NCBI RefSeq assembly: GCF_900177765.1
Contig: NZ_FXWI01000004.1
Span: 1 to 64,000, forward strand
Length of the DNA stretch: 64,000 nucleotides
Reading direction: 5' to 3'
Source: Agreia sp. VKM Ac-1783
GTDB taxonomy: Bacteria; Actinomycetota; Actinomycetes; Actinomycetales; Microbacteriaceae
The notes under the pieces are model-generated. The model searched no databases. It was not told the DNA's origin and saw nothing but the letters and a program-made list of their open reading frames with translations. The translations under genes were made by a program, and so were the position numbers. Position 1 is the stretch's first letter. Each line of letters begins with the position of its first letter. This document shows, piece after piece, positions 16,958-24,935 of the stretch.

Positions 16958-17261
16958 TTATGTCCGGATATCACTCCCGAGGCTCGTCGGCACCCGATCG
17001 GCTGCAGGTCGAATACTGCACTCCGCGTCGGTCTCTGAGAACCTCGCAGGGCTGACCGTACTTATTGATGGCGGGATTGTCGTCGCATCTACTATCTCTT
17101 TCGCAGATGAGCTCTTGCGAGAGCTGAATCGACGCCGCGCTGAATCAATCGTTGTGCTGTCCGCCCCGCCCGAACTTGCCAGAGATATCGCGGATGTCTC
17201 GGATCGGCGGGGCTTTCTTAACGTGACGATCAATCCTGATCAGACGTCATTTCTCTTCTAA
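16947..17261 (+). CDS. STAS-like (DUF4325-type) protein, first of two
   Basis: The 104 residues start near ISLPRLVGTRSAAGRIL, followed by a strand (LTVLIDGG) and TISFADELLRELNRR. This matches the STAS-like pattern of a variable strand, then S-FxDEL on a helix. GGAGGTGA lies six bases before the ATG. It is translationally coupled to the ATPase before it. The second STAS-like gene at 18185 shares the PRLVGTR-AA start, so the two are paralogues. Its likely role is binding partner of the ATPase in a switch; the output is unknown. Confidence 0.7.
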   Translation: MRSDYVRISLPRLVGTRSAAGRILHSASVSENLAGLTVLIDGGIVVASTISFADELLRELNRRRAESIVVLSAPPELARDIADVSDRRGFLNVTINPDQTSFLF

Positions 17262-17288
17262 ACGATCCACGAACCTTGGGGGTCGTAG

Positions 17289-18110
17289 TTGGTGCAGTTA
17301 ATTCTTGGCCGAGATCTCCATTTCGCCGCACCCTGGGAGGCTTTCGATCTCGATGAGCTCCCACGGGAAGTCGAGATTGACCTGGGATCAGTTACGTTCG
17401 CCTTGCCTCATGGCATTGTTTCTCTCGCCTCCCTCATTGACTGGTTGACGCGGCAGGAAGTGGCGGTCTCAGTCCGCGCCCCAAGAAATCCCGACGTAGC
17501 CCGCTACATCACTCGCACTCATCTTCCTGAATTTATGAGTCAGCGTTTTGTCTCACATGACTTCCCGCAGATACGCGAGAGGGACCAGGGAATGAGAATG
17601 GTTGAACTCGTACCAGTAACTAATTCGGAATCCGTCGCTGGCCTCGCCGAGAGTGTCTTCTGGTTTGCGAAGGATCATGATGAAGAAACGGCGAAAAACC
17701 TTTACCGCGCTGTTTGCGAACTGGGCGAAAATATCCCTTCGCACGCTGGGACGGATATGGGTTTCCTGTTTGCCCAGTACTTTCCATACAAAAGGCGATA
17801 CCAGTTTGCTCTTGCAGATTCGGGCGTAGGCCCCCTCGCGAAACTTGCAACGAGAGGCGCTTCGAGCCACGCACATGCTCTTACACTCGCTGTCACTCCC
17901 GGTGTAAGTTCATCCCGAGACGCAACTCGCGGTTATGGACTTTCTACCATTCGGGAAACGCTCATCAATATCGGTGGAAATTTGAATCTCGCTAGCGGAG
18001 ATTCATTCGTTACATTCAACAGACACAACGTGGATGGCCGTTTTGCAAGTTTGGGCGGAGTGATCCGCGGATTGGTCGCTCACGGTGAAGTGATCGCACT
18101 CGCAAAATAA
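17289..18110 (+). CDS. STAS-like/GHKL ATPase, second of two
   Basis: The 273 residues repeat the architecture of the first ATPase. The N-terminal STAS-like part is VEIDLGSVTFALPHGIVSL. The GHKL domain has N-box VCELGENIPSHAG, G1 LADSGVG and G2 TRGYGLSTI. Sequence similarity to the first is low outside the motifs, so any duplication is old. The start is TTG (17289) or GTG (17292), with GGGGG about seven bases before. It follows the first pair after 27 bp and is probably in the same operon. Intact motifs suggest ATP binding. Confidence 0.72.
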   Translation: MVQLILGRDLHFAAPWEAFDLDELPREVEIDLGSVTFALPHGIVSLASLIDWLTRQEVAVSVRAPRNPDVARYITRTHLPEFMSQRFVSHDFPQIRERDQGMRMVELVPVTNSESVAGLAESVFWFAKDHDEETAKNLYRAVCELGENIPSHAGTDMGFLFAQYFPYKRRYQFALADSGVGPLAKLATRGASSHAHALTLAVTPGVSSSRDATRGYGLSTIRETLINIGGNLNLASGDSFVTFNRHNVDGRFASLGGVIRGLVAHGEVIALAK

Positions 18111-18184
18111 TGAGCGTAAACTTCCCAGTTTCCGTAGCGCTTCGGTGTTAAACTAGTATTAGTCGATTCAGTAAGGGGACTTTG

Positions 18185-18487
18185 ATGACTACCACGATTG
18201 TTCTTCCCCGACTCGTAGGGACTCGAAACGCTGCTTACAACTTAGTTGAGGATGCTTTCGCCGGAGACGTTGCCAGTGCAAAAGAGGTTGAAATTTCCGC
18301 GAGAGCAGTTTTGGCAGCTGCACCCTCTTTTGTCGATGCGCTAATCACCTCCCTTGACGAGCACGGAGTAAATTCGGTGACTCTTGTAGGGGCATCAAAC
18401 GACCTTGTGACGGAGATGAAGCGCGCTGCCAGTAGGCACCCTGACCTCGCGATCAAAAGTAAGACGCGCGAGAAAGCTGCTGTCTAA
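18185..18487 (+). CDS. STAS-like (DUF4325-type) protein, second of two
   Basis: The 100 residues begin TTTIVLPRLVGTRNAAYNLV, clearly paralogous to the 104-aa protein at 16947. They continue with VEISARAV and APSFVDALITSLDEHG in place of the S-FADELL segment. AAGGGGAC lies just before the ATG. The 74-bp gap before it is A/T-rich and could hold its own promoter. Charged residues end the protein (KTREKAAV). Partner choice between the two ATPases cannot be read from sequence. Confidence 0.68.
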   Translation: MTTTIVLPRLVGTRNAAYNLVEDAFAGDVASAKEVEISARAVLAAAPSFVDALITSLDEHGVNSVTLVGASNDLVTEMKRAASRHPDLAIKSKTREKAAV

Positions 18488-18510
18488 GCGATACGGCCGC
18501 CGCATGGCAG

Positions 18511-18954
18511 CTACTTGGCGGGTATGCCCTTGGTGATTTTCTGGACGAGAGATATAAATTTCTCGTCCAATGACACGTAACTTGTTTCTTCATCCTTCGC
18601 AGAATACAGTTCGCCCGCAAGCACGAATAGGTCGACCAGAGTAAGCAAATTCTCATCGCCTATTTGGGCCACCGCGACCCGAGCCTCCGCCGAAACTTGT
18701 GCAATCCGTTCCTCATCATCATTTGTGGAAACGTGAGCGGCGGCACCAACGGTCGAAAAAAGTTGATATGCGGCTCCAAGCTTGACGAGGGCTTGATGAC
18801 GGACGTCCCGGCGGAAAGTTTTACTGTTGCCCGACGATGTAAATGCGCTGGTAATCCATGCGCTAGCTGCACTTGAACCTGCTACGGCGACGACGACAGC
18901 CAACGCTATTTGCCAGATATCTGCGCCGAAGATCGCCGCGATGATTTCGTCCAC
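18511..18954 (-). CDS. Small membrane protein paired with KAP NTPase
   Basis: The 147-residue product starts at a GTG and has one N-terminal hydrophobic helix (IALAVVVAVAGSSAASAWI). A cytoplasmic helical domain with many Glu/Ala follows. It lies 60 bp after the KAP NTPase gene on the same strand and converges on the ATPase/STAS operon. KAP NTPases commonly work at the membrane and this one shows no clear membrane segment, so this protein may anchor it. That link is inference from position. No family is recognised. Confidence 0.6.
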   Translation of the reverse strand: MDEIIAAIFGADIWQIALAVVVAVAGSSAASAWITSAFTSSGNSKTFRRDVRHQALVKLGAAYQLFSTVGAAAHVSTNDDEERIAQVSAEARVAVAQIGDENLLTLVDLFVLAGELYSAKDEETSYVSLDEKFISLVQKITKGIPAK

Positions 18955-19014
18955 GTGCGAAGGGTAGCAGGGTTACCGTTCGGTGCAGATACATTACTGC
19001 ATGGATTCGAACCA

Positions 19015-21099
19015 TCAGTTAGACGTGGTTGCGCGGCCCTCGTCCTCCAGTACCTCAAGCGCCGCTAACCTCTGGAGGGCAATGTCTCGGCGCTGTGCAT
19101 CGCTGAGTATACGTTCTGGAAGTTCATCCGTTTCATACTCGGGTATGGGAATTCGGGCCGGAAGGCCTGTCAGCAAGGAGGAAGTCAAAGCGTTCCCGAG
19201 ACTAAATCGGAACTCTTGCTCGCGAAATTGGACCTCATAATGAACCCCCGCACCTACCCATTCGTTGAACCCAATAAACGCCATGGCTATTTGCAGGACT
19301 GACTCGGCGTCGGAGACTTTAGTTGCCAAAAACCCCCGCTCATCTGCGAGGTCGGCAATCCAGATAAGAAACGAGGTCATCGGTATCAACTCTGACCGGC
19401 TGATTACTGCCGTCAGAGTTTCATTTCGGATCGTTTGCAGCCATAGAGACGCCATTTCGCGGTAGACGGTGCGAACCTCTTCGACTGCTCCTCTCATCTG
19501 CCTCCGCGCCAAGTAGGCACTATAGGTCAACTGTTCGAAGCCGTATCGGTGGACAAGCTCGGAAGTTTGAACAACTTTCCCGTGAAGAGCCAGGAATATT
19601 TCGCGGTTGAGCCATCCCTCTAATCCTGCGCCTCGGGCGTCAGCAACCAATGACGTTTCTGCAAGGGATGATCGGACATTGCCGACGAAGTTAAGCACGT
19701 GAGTTGAAGGGAGGGCCTGCGCGTTGCGCATTCGGTTAACGGCCTCAAGCGCCAATGCCGCCCGATCTTCATCCTCGCCCGTGACGATGTCCTGAAGCTG
19801 ATCAACTTCTTCTGTCCAGGAATCGCCGGACTCAAGCACTCTTAATGCGCGACCGATCATCCGGTCACTTACATCGTCCTGGGACACGCCGATTAGAAAA
19901 TAGCGTTCGAAAAATCGGGAACTATGCATTCTCCATTCCCGCATCGCGAATGCAGCAGGTAAATCGACTGGAGCAAATAGGAATCTCAATGCATTTTGAG
20001 CTGGTTCCAACTCTCCCCGATCCAGGAGACTCGCCACGAGATCATCTCGTTGATTTTGAGCCTCAGAGCTGGCGTTTCCTCTCCAGCCAAAGTATTCCTC
20101 CGGATGAAGTCTTATGTGGTCCCAGAGACGGTGATGCGTCACACGAATCCATGTAATCGCAATAAAGTCGAGGACATCGACTTCAGCTCCTTGAACCAAG
20201 GTTTTGAGGCTAACGATCTGTTCTCTGAGCCGATGTGCAGCGCGCGGGGTCTCTAGCCCGTTAGCCAGGATCGCTATCAACTCTTCCAGCTGGTCGACAT
20301 AGCCATAACGGCTTGAATCGCGAACAGCCGGCGTGACCAATTCCTCAACTATGTCTCGACTCCAACGCCGTCGCACCACCTTAGGTACGGGTGGCAACTC
20401 AAAGGGATATTGAACAATTTTCTCGGTGTAGTCAGAGCTATAGCCCCCTGAGCCAGCTCTAGATAGCAACTGTTCGATGGTGTTTTGGTCATATGCAAGC
20501 AAGTAGTGAACGTTCGTGAATCGGCCTACCAGACGAATAACTCGGAACAGTCCTCGAAGTTCATCTGCATCGAGCCGGTCGACATCGTCGACAACTACAA
20601 GCACGCGAGTTCCCTGATCTTCGATGTCCTGACTTAACTGGCCAAATTCGACGTGCCAAGGTGGCCGCGCAGCCATATCTGACAAGACCTTGTCGAGTAG
20701 TTTTGATGCCGCAGAGCCCACCGACGGAATCAGATTCAACGCTGGCGTGCCATAACGCGAATATTCGACCAAACGCTTTCGAAGCGACTTCGCTTTGGGA
20801 AAAGCCGCGGCGAGCGTGGCTACGAACTCGCTCGTGAGCATTGTGCTGTCCGATACCGACCACGGACTGAAATCTACGACTGTCCATTCCTTGTCGAGGT
20901 GAACCTTGATCTTGGCGAGCAAATTCGATTTTCCGCTTCCCCACGGCCCAACTACTCCGAAAACAGTCGAACCCTGTCCTTGCACACAGGCATCGATCCT
21001 TGAACTAATTACTTTCGCGAAGTCCGATCGTCCATCGATCTCGAAAGTGCTGCGAGGATCGTCGCTCCACGGCTCAATGGCGCTCGGTACATAGGTCAT
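19015..21099 (-). CDS. KAP-family P-loop NTPase
   Basis: The 694 residues include Walker A GVVGPWGSGKSNL near residue 50, the following VVDFSPW segment typical of KAP proteins, and Walker B VLVVVDDVDRLDADEL. Next comes the sensor-like VHYLLAYDQNTIEQLL. The remaining 400 residues are helical with no recognised domain. KAP NTPases include phage-exclusion protein PifA and are often plasmid- or island-borne. The ATG is followed by TYVPSAIEPW; codon use is more A/T-rich than in the chromosome. I infer an abortive-defence or membrane-linked ATPase role. Confidence 0.85.
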   Translation of the reverse strand: MTYVPSAIEPWSDDPRSTFEIDGRSDFAKVISSRIDACVQGQGSTVFGVVGPWGSGKSNLLAKIKVHLDKEWTVVDFSPWSVSDSTMLTSEFVATLAAAFPKAKSLRKRLVEYSRYGTPALNLIPSVGSAASKLLDKVLSDMAARPPWHVEFGQLSQDIEDQGTRVLVVVDDVDRLDADELRGLFRVIRLVGRFTNVHYLLAYDQNTIEQLLSRAGSGGYSSDYTEKIVQYPFELPPVPKVVRRRWSRDIVEELVTPAVRDSSRYGYVDQLEELIAILANGLETPRAAHRLREQIVSLKTLVQGAEVDVLDFIAITWIRVTHHRLWDHIRLHPEEYFGWRGNASSEAQNQRDDLVASLLDRGELEPAQNALRFLFAPVDLPAAFAMREWRMHSSRFFERYFLIGVSQDDVSDRMIGRALRVLESGDSWTEEVDQLQDIVTGEDEDRAALALEAVNRMRNAQALPSTHVLNFVGNVRSSLAETSLVADARGAGLEGWLNREIFLALHGKVVQTSELVHRYGFEQLTYSAYLARRQMRGAVEEVRTVYREMASLWLQTIRNETLTAVISRSELIPMTSFLIWIADLADERGFLATKVSDAESVLQIAMAFIGFNEWVGAGVHYEVQFREQEFRFSLGNALTSSLLTGLPARIPIPEYETDELPERILSDAQRRDIALQRLAALEVLEDEGRATTSN

Positions 21100-21180
21100 G
21101 CGCCCAGTAAATCAGGCAGCTCAACGATTCAGCCGCTAGAGCACGGTTGTGATCGCACCTGTTGTTCGGCCCTTGGATAA

Positions 21181-21510
21181 ACCCGCTGGGGCCATGAATG
21201 TGCGCATGGAGGGCGGGAGGTCATTCGTTCCGAGACCATCCGAGATGGCCGGACAGCGGGCCAACATGACGACCTCTTGAACTACGTTCCGGGATCGTTC
21301 GACGACCTCGAAGCTGCCTTCCTCGATGACCTGATCGACGACGAGATCTACTCGATCATCCTCGAGGACCTGGAAGCACAGCAACGCCAAGATCGGAGCG
21401 ACAATGCCCGATTTCGAGACCGTGTCCACCCACGTTGCTGTCACGGTTGCTGTCAAAACCAGTTTTGCCCCATCGGGCACCCGGCACGCCGCCGGGAGCC
21501 TTCTTATTGA
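21181..21510 (+). pseudogene. Possible remnant open frame at the island's right end
   Basis: An open frame runs from just after a TAA at about 21178. It reads in part LLNYVPGSFDDLEAAFLDDL and LEDLEAQQRQDRSDNARFRD before entering the arm repeat. No ATG and no ribosome-binding site are seen; TTG at 21277 is the only late start. The strongly acidic, protein-like composition suggests the tail of a lost gene. The family is not recognised, and it may be chance coding. Confidence 0.3.
21434..21455 (+). repeat. Candidate integrase arm site, right
   Basis: Identical to 15290-15311 (GTTGCTGTCA twice with a CG spacer), 144 bp before the middle att core. The orientation is the same as the left copy. Confidence 0.65.
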
Positions 21511-21549
21511 AACCCGCCAGGATTCGCGTCTTTGCAGGGCAAACAAAAA

Positions 21550-21573
21550 AGCGACCCGCTTTCGCGAGTCGCT
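21550..21573 (-). terminator. Terminator hairpin beside the middle tRNA fragment
   Basis: AGCGACCCGC pairs with GCGAGTCGCT (one mismatch), with an A-run on the left that reads as a U tract on the minus strand. It occupies the position of the tRNA-Arg terminator but differs in sequence from the 15116 and 37707 hairpins, so it was brought by the island. Confidence 0.75.
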
Positions 21574-21577
21574 TTCT

Positions 21578-21625
21578 GTTGTGCGCCCTAAGGGATTCGA
21601 ACCCCTGGCCTTCTGTTCTGTAGCT
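21578..21625 (-). repeat. Middle att copy: tRNA-Arg 3' fragment (island/prophage junction)
   Basis: The first 38 bp (21578-21615) are identical to 15150-15187 and 37741-37778. Beyond that the sequence reads TTCTGTAG instead of ATCCGTAG. It covers the discriminator, acceptor 3' strand, T arm and part of the variable region only. It serves as right end of the island and attL of the prophage. Confidence 0.9.
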
Positions 21626-21894
21626 GATCCGGGAGCGCTTGCGCCGTATCTCGCGGCGTTCGCTCTCGTGCGTGCGGCCATTCGGGGGGTCAGCGCGTGA
21701 GGGCCTGGGGACTCCCGCTCGCCTTCGCTGCGGTCGTCGTCTTTGCCATCCTGATCTTCTCCGGTGCACACATGAGCGGGCCTCCCACAGTGCCCTCGCC
21801 CGAGCATCCATCGCTGACGGAGGTTCATGGTGGTTGAGACACGGAGTGCCAAGCGTAGGGACGCGGTGTCTCATCTGTCGCGCACGGTGGATGT

Positions 21895-22821
21895 ATGCAT
21901 TCACATCTATCGGCCCCAGACACCCGGCCACACGCAATGACTCCGGGGTGGATCGCGGCCATTGCCGACTACCTGCACGCACAAGCCAGTGTCGGCGCGC
22001 CTAAGCCGACCGTCGACTCGCGACGGTCGCACTTGCAGCACCTCGCCCGACGCATCCACTCCGAGCCGTGGGTGTTGACCGCTGATGAACTCGTGCAGTG
22101 GTGCGGTTCCCAGAAGTGGGCGCAAGAGACCCGGCGCGGGCGGCGCACCACGTTCCGGAGCTTCTACGCGTGGGCGGTCGAGACCGGTCGATGCGAGGCG
22201 AATCCTGCCCTTGCTCTCGGGAAGGTCAAGCCCGGTCAGCCGAGGCCCCGCCCGATCCCAGAAGAGCTATTCGAGGCGGCGCTGCTCAAGGCCGACCAGC
22301 GAATGCGCCTCGTGCTGCGGCTCGCTCACGATGCCGGGATGCGCCGAGGCGAGATCGCCGTCGTGCACTCGGATGACCTCGTGGAGGACTTCATTGGCTG
22401 GACCCTCATCGTCCACGGCAAAGGCAACAAGGATCGCCCCGTGCCCCTGACTCGTCGGCTCGCGTTCGAGCTTCGTGCCCTCGGCTACGGGTATGCGTTC
22501 CCGGGCGACGATGACGGCCACCTGTCGCCTCGATGGGTCGGCAAGCTCGCGACGAACCTCCTCCCGGGCAAGTGGACACTGCACACGCTGCGGCACAGCT
22601 TCGCCTCGCGGACCTATGCCGTCGACCGTGACGTGTTCGCCGTGCAAGACCTCCTAGGCCATTCGTCGCCCGCGACGACGCGACGCTATGTCGTCGTGCC
22701 GAATGACGCGCTGCGACGCACGGTCGATGCCGCTGCTGGCGAGTCCGTTCGAGCGTTCGGAGCGGGGCGCTGGGAGCGTCAAGGCGAGGTTGACAGTCAA
22801 TCGATGGGGATGAGGGCTTAG
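21895..22821 (+). CDS. int: Prophage tyrosine integrase
   Basis: The 308 residues have an N-terminal SAM-like arm/core-binding part (about 15-110) and a catalytic domain with all expected residues. These are Arg in AGMRRGEIAV, Lys in GKGNKDRPV, His-x-x-Arg in LHTLRHSFASR, His in LLGHSSPATT and the nucleophile Tyr in TRRYVVVP. Its position 270 bp from attL is usual. The ATG at 21895 has GGTGGA upstream; 21937 is an alternative. An inverted repeat (GAGACAC/GTGTCTC, 21836-21873) lies in its leader and may regulate it. Confidence 0.93.
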   Translation: MHSHLSAPDTRPHAMTPGWIAAIADYLHAQASVGAPKPTVDSRRSHLQHLARRIHSEPWVLTADELVQWCGSQKWAQETRRGRRTTFRSFYAWAVETGRCEANPALALGKVKPGQPRPRPIPEELFEAALLKADQRMRLVLRLAHDAGMRRGEIAVVHSDDLVEDFIGWTLIVHGKGNKDRPVPLTRRLAFELRALGYGYAFPGDDDGHLSPRWVGKLATNLLPGKWTLHTLRHSFASRTYAVDRDVFAVQDLLGHSSPATTRRYVVVPNDALRRTVDAAAGESVRAFGAGRWERQGEVDSQSMGMRA

Positions 22822-22824
22822 GTC

Positions 22825-23067
22825 ATGGCCGTTGAAACCGAGGAATACCTGTCGATGCTGCGGCGCATGATCCGGGCCGGGGGTCGGCGTGTTGCTCAAG
22901 CTGATGAGCCGGAACTGGCTGCGCTGATGAGTCTTCGGGCCGAGCTTGACGACGCTATCGTGACCGCTGTCACGGGCCAGCGCGCCGAGCTTGAACGGTC
23001 GTGGGCGTGGGTAGGGTCGGCGCTGGGAATCACGCGGCAGGCGGCGCAACAGAGGTACGGGAAGTAA
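22825..23067 (+). CDS. Small helix-turn-helix-like prophage protein (80 aa)
   Basis: The product is helical and ends WVGSALGITRQAAQQRYGK, a helix-turn-helix-like motif found at the end of many small actinobacterial proteins. It begins four bases after the integrase stop and is surely cotranscribed with it. It could be an excision factor (Xis-like) or a regulator of integration; that is inference from position and size. Confidence 0.7.
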   Translation: MAVETEEYLSMLRRMIRAGGRRVAQADEPELAALMSLRAELDDAIVTAVTGQRAELERSWAWVGSALGITRQAAQQRYGK

Positions 23068-23075
23068 CGACGAAC

Positions 23076-23104
23076 AGCCCCGGGAGCGTGAGGCTCCCGG
23101 GGCT
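23076..23104. terminator. Bidirectional terminator between integrase and lysis modules
   Basis: AGCCCCGGGAGC and GCTCCCGGGGCT form a perfect 12-bp stem with a five-base loop and T residues after it. It separates the rightward integrase unit from the leftward late operon. Confidence 0.88.
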
Positions 23105-23119
23105 TTGTCGTGCCTGCTG

Positions 23120-23452
23120 CTACTCGCGGGCGTGGGCAGGCTTGCGGGCCTCGATGGTGTCGGCGTCAGGGTTGATGCCGCGCTGGATCAGAAGGTTCGT
23201 CAAGCGAGTGTTCTCGGCGTGCAGGGCGGTGTTGGTGCCGTTGGTCTGGCGCTGGATGGTGTCGATCTTCTCACCCTGTTTGCCGAGGCCGTAGACCGTT
23301 CCGGCGAACACCGCGATAAGGGCGAGGGCCGTACCGATGAGTTGGATGAGGGTCGCGGAGGCATCCGGGCGCACGGCGAGAAGAACTGCAGCCGTGATGA
23401 TCGAGACCGTCGCGACCGATGCGAAGGTGATGAATACTGCGGTCTTGTTCAT
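23120..23452 (-). CDS. Putative holin
   Basis: The 110 residues hold two hydrophobic helices (VFITFASVATVSIITAAVLL and LIGTALALIAVFAGTVYGLG). A charged coiled tail with IQRQTNGTNTALHAENTRL follows. Size, two helices, charged C-terminus and position next to the endolysin fit a class II holin that makes the lysis hole. It is the last gene of the leftward late operon, just before the terminator. Confidence 0.8.
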   Translation of the reverse strand: MNKTAVFITFASVATVSIITAAVLLAVRPDASATLIQLIGTALALIAVFAGTVYGLGKQGEKIDTIQRQTNGTNTALHAENTRLTNLLIQRGINPDADTIEARKPAHARE

Positions 23453-23491
23453 GATGTGTTGCTTTCTCTTGTAGGGGTGATCGGGGCAGGG

Positions 23492-24244
23492 TTAGGCGAG
23501 CTTCGCGAGGATCAGTCCGATGTTCTTCTCCATCGCCAGCACGCGGTCGACAAGCGAGGGGCCGTCCTCGGTCCCGAGGCGCCCGACAAGCCACCTGTTC
23601 AGAGCTTCGATGCGGACTCGCTCAGCGGTCCCCGGGTCACCGAGCAGGGTCTGAGCGAGATACTGGATTTGATCGATGGTCGAGGGTGCGCCGGGGAATC
23701 CCTCGCGGTCGGGCTGCCTGAGTGATGCGTGAATCTCGCGTACGAGGGTTGCCTCTTCTTCGGTCCATGCCATGTTTTCGTCTCCTAGGGGTTGAATGTC
23801 GAGTGCTGCGGTGATGGTCGGATTGCCGATGTAGTGGGCGTGCCAGGGTTCGCCGGGGATGTCGAAGACCCATCCGTAGAGGCGTCCTAGCCGCTCGATG
23901 GTGTGGTGCATCTCGGAGTCGCCGTTGTTCCCGTAGACGGTCGAGATGATGTCGACGGCCTCGGCTAGCCCATGGGCCGAGGTGGTGCCGGGGCGGGCGG
24001 CGAATCGGCTGTCGCCGTCGTACCATTCCCACCAGTACCACTGCGTGTTGTAGTTGCCCGCTGCGAGGTCGCCGCGGTTACCCTCGGGGCGGTATGCCTC
24101 GCTGGTGAACATCCACTCGCCGGTCTCGCGATAGACGGCGAGCCGCCATGCGAGCCACTGCCTGTAAGCCTCGGGGGTCAGGTAGTTCCCGTGGCCGTCC
24201 CAGTCGACAAGGGTGGATATGTCGAGGTGCCCATTTCGTGCCAT
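23492..24244 (-). CDS. Endolysin, peptidase M15 (VanY-like) type
   Basis: The 250-residue protein has an M15 zinc-peptidase domain in its first 150 residues. Its zinc/catalytic motifs are SAHGLAEAVDI (His and Asp ligands) and GEPWHAHYIG (catalytic Glu and His ligand). The C-terminal 90 residues are helical and may bind the wall. Such enzymes cut peptidoglycan cross-bridges at lysis. GGAGAG precedes the ATG at 24244; the frame extends upstream without a better start. Confidence 0.87.
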   Translation of the reverse strand: MARNGHLDISTLVDWDGHGNYLTPEAYRQWLAWRLAVYRETGEWMFTSEAYRPEGNRGDLAAGNYNTQWYWWEWYDGDSRFAARPGTTSAHGLAEAVDIISTVYGNNGDSEMHHTIERLGRLYGWVFDIPGEPWHAHYIGNPTITAALDIQPLGDENMAWTEEEATLVREIHASLRQPDREGFPGAPSTIDQIQYLAQTLLGDPGTAERVRIEALNRWLVGRLGTEDGPSLVDRVLAMEKNIGLILAKLA

Positions 24245-24290
24245 TTGGTTCTCTCCTATGCGGGTGTAATTACAAAGCGTTTGAGGCCTG

Positions 24291-24923
24291 TTAGAACTTG
24301 AGGGCGCGGTTGACGATGATGGTCGGCTGCACGTTGTTGTGCGGCGCCCCACTGCCCGACGCGTCGGTCCCGGTGTTCGTGGGTCCCGTGATACCGCGAC
24401 CGATGGTGCCGGTGCCTTGCATCTCCACGGCGTAACCGACGAGGCCCTGAATCACGGAGTTGACGCCGTGGGTGTGCGTGCCGTTCTGCGCTGCGGTCAG
24501 GCTCACCTGATACACGCCGGGGGTGCCACCGAGGAAGGTGAAGTCAGGGTTGCCGAACGCGGCTGGGGCGAGGCCTGCTTGCACCCGCCCGCGGCTGTCG
24601 GGGACCCGAAAGTAACCGGTCGGGGTCCCGGCGTCGTTGTGAATGTCGCCGATGGCCGCGTAAAGGTTGGCGTAGGTTCCAGCCTTGAGTAGGTATTGGC
24701 CCGCTTCGAGGACGTACCCGGTTGGGGCTACCCGCCAGTAACCCTGAATTGAGGTGCCCGGTGGGAGCAGGGCGAGGGCGGCGGTCTGCACGCTCGCAAC
24801 CGAATCCATGAGGCCCGCGATGAGGTCGAGGGCGCGGTTGATGTCGTCGTATCCGAGCTTGAGGTCTTTGCTGGCAGGTACGACCGCGATGCCCTTCGCG
24901 GCGGCTGCGTCTCCGTTGGCCAT
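24291..24923 (-). CDS. Tail fibre/collar-domain protein
   Basis: The 210 residues contain a phage tail-collar-like segment (YANLYAAIGDIHNDAGTPTG then YFRVPDSRGRVQAGL) and a His-rich stretch (NGTHTHGV). The end is HNNVQPTIIVNRALKF, the usual end of collar domains. These proteins form the receptor-binding tip. It starts 12 bp after the tail-tip gene. Host specificity cannot be inferred. Confidence 0.82.
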   Translation of the reverse strand: MANGDAAAAKGIAVVPASKDLKLGYDDINRALDLIAGLMDSVASVQTAALALLPPGTSIQGYWRVAPTGYVLEAGQYLLKAGTYANLYAAIGDIHNDAGTPTGYFRVPDSRGRVQAGLAPAAFGNPDFTFLGGTPGVYQVSLTAAQNGTHTHGVNSVIQGLVGYAVEMQGTGTIGRGITGPTNTGTDASGSGAPHNNVQPTIIVNRALKF

Positions 24924-24935
24924 GGGGGCGCCTTT

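Larger units (their letters stand above)
15150..21615. mobile_element. Integrase-less tRNA-Arg genomic island (6,428 bp between att cores)
   Basis: The island is bounded by two tRNA-Arg 3' fragments sharing the 38-bp core at 15150 and 21578. Inside it, 140 bp after the left core and 144 bp before the right core, sits the same tandem repeat (GTTGCTGTCA twice, separated by CG). That spacing is what arm-type integrase sites of one attP would give. Cargo is a GIY-YIG-like gene, two ATPase/STAS-like pairs, and a KAP NTPase with a membrane protein. No recombinase is encoded. The cargo is visibly more A/T-rich than the chromosome, as expected for transfer. Confidence 0.78.

Noticed and set aside
21582-21625. 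A tRNA gene at the middle att copy
   Set aside because: The sequence diverges from tRNA-Arg before the anticodon and cannot fold as a full tRNA.
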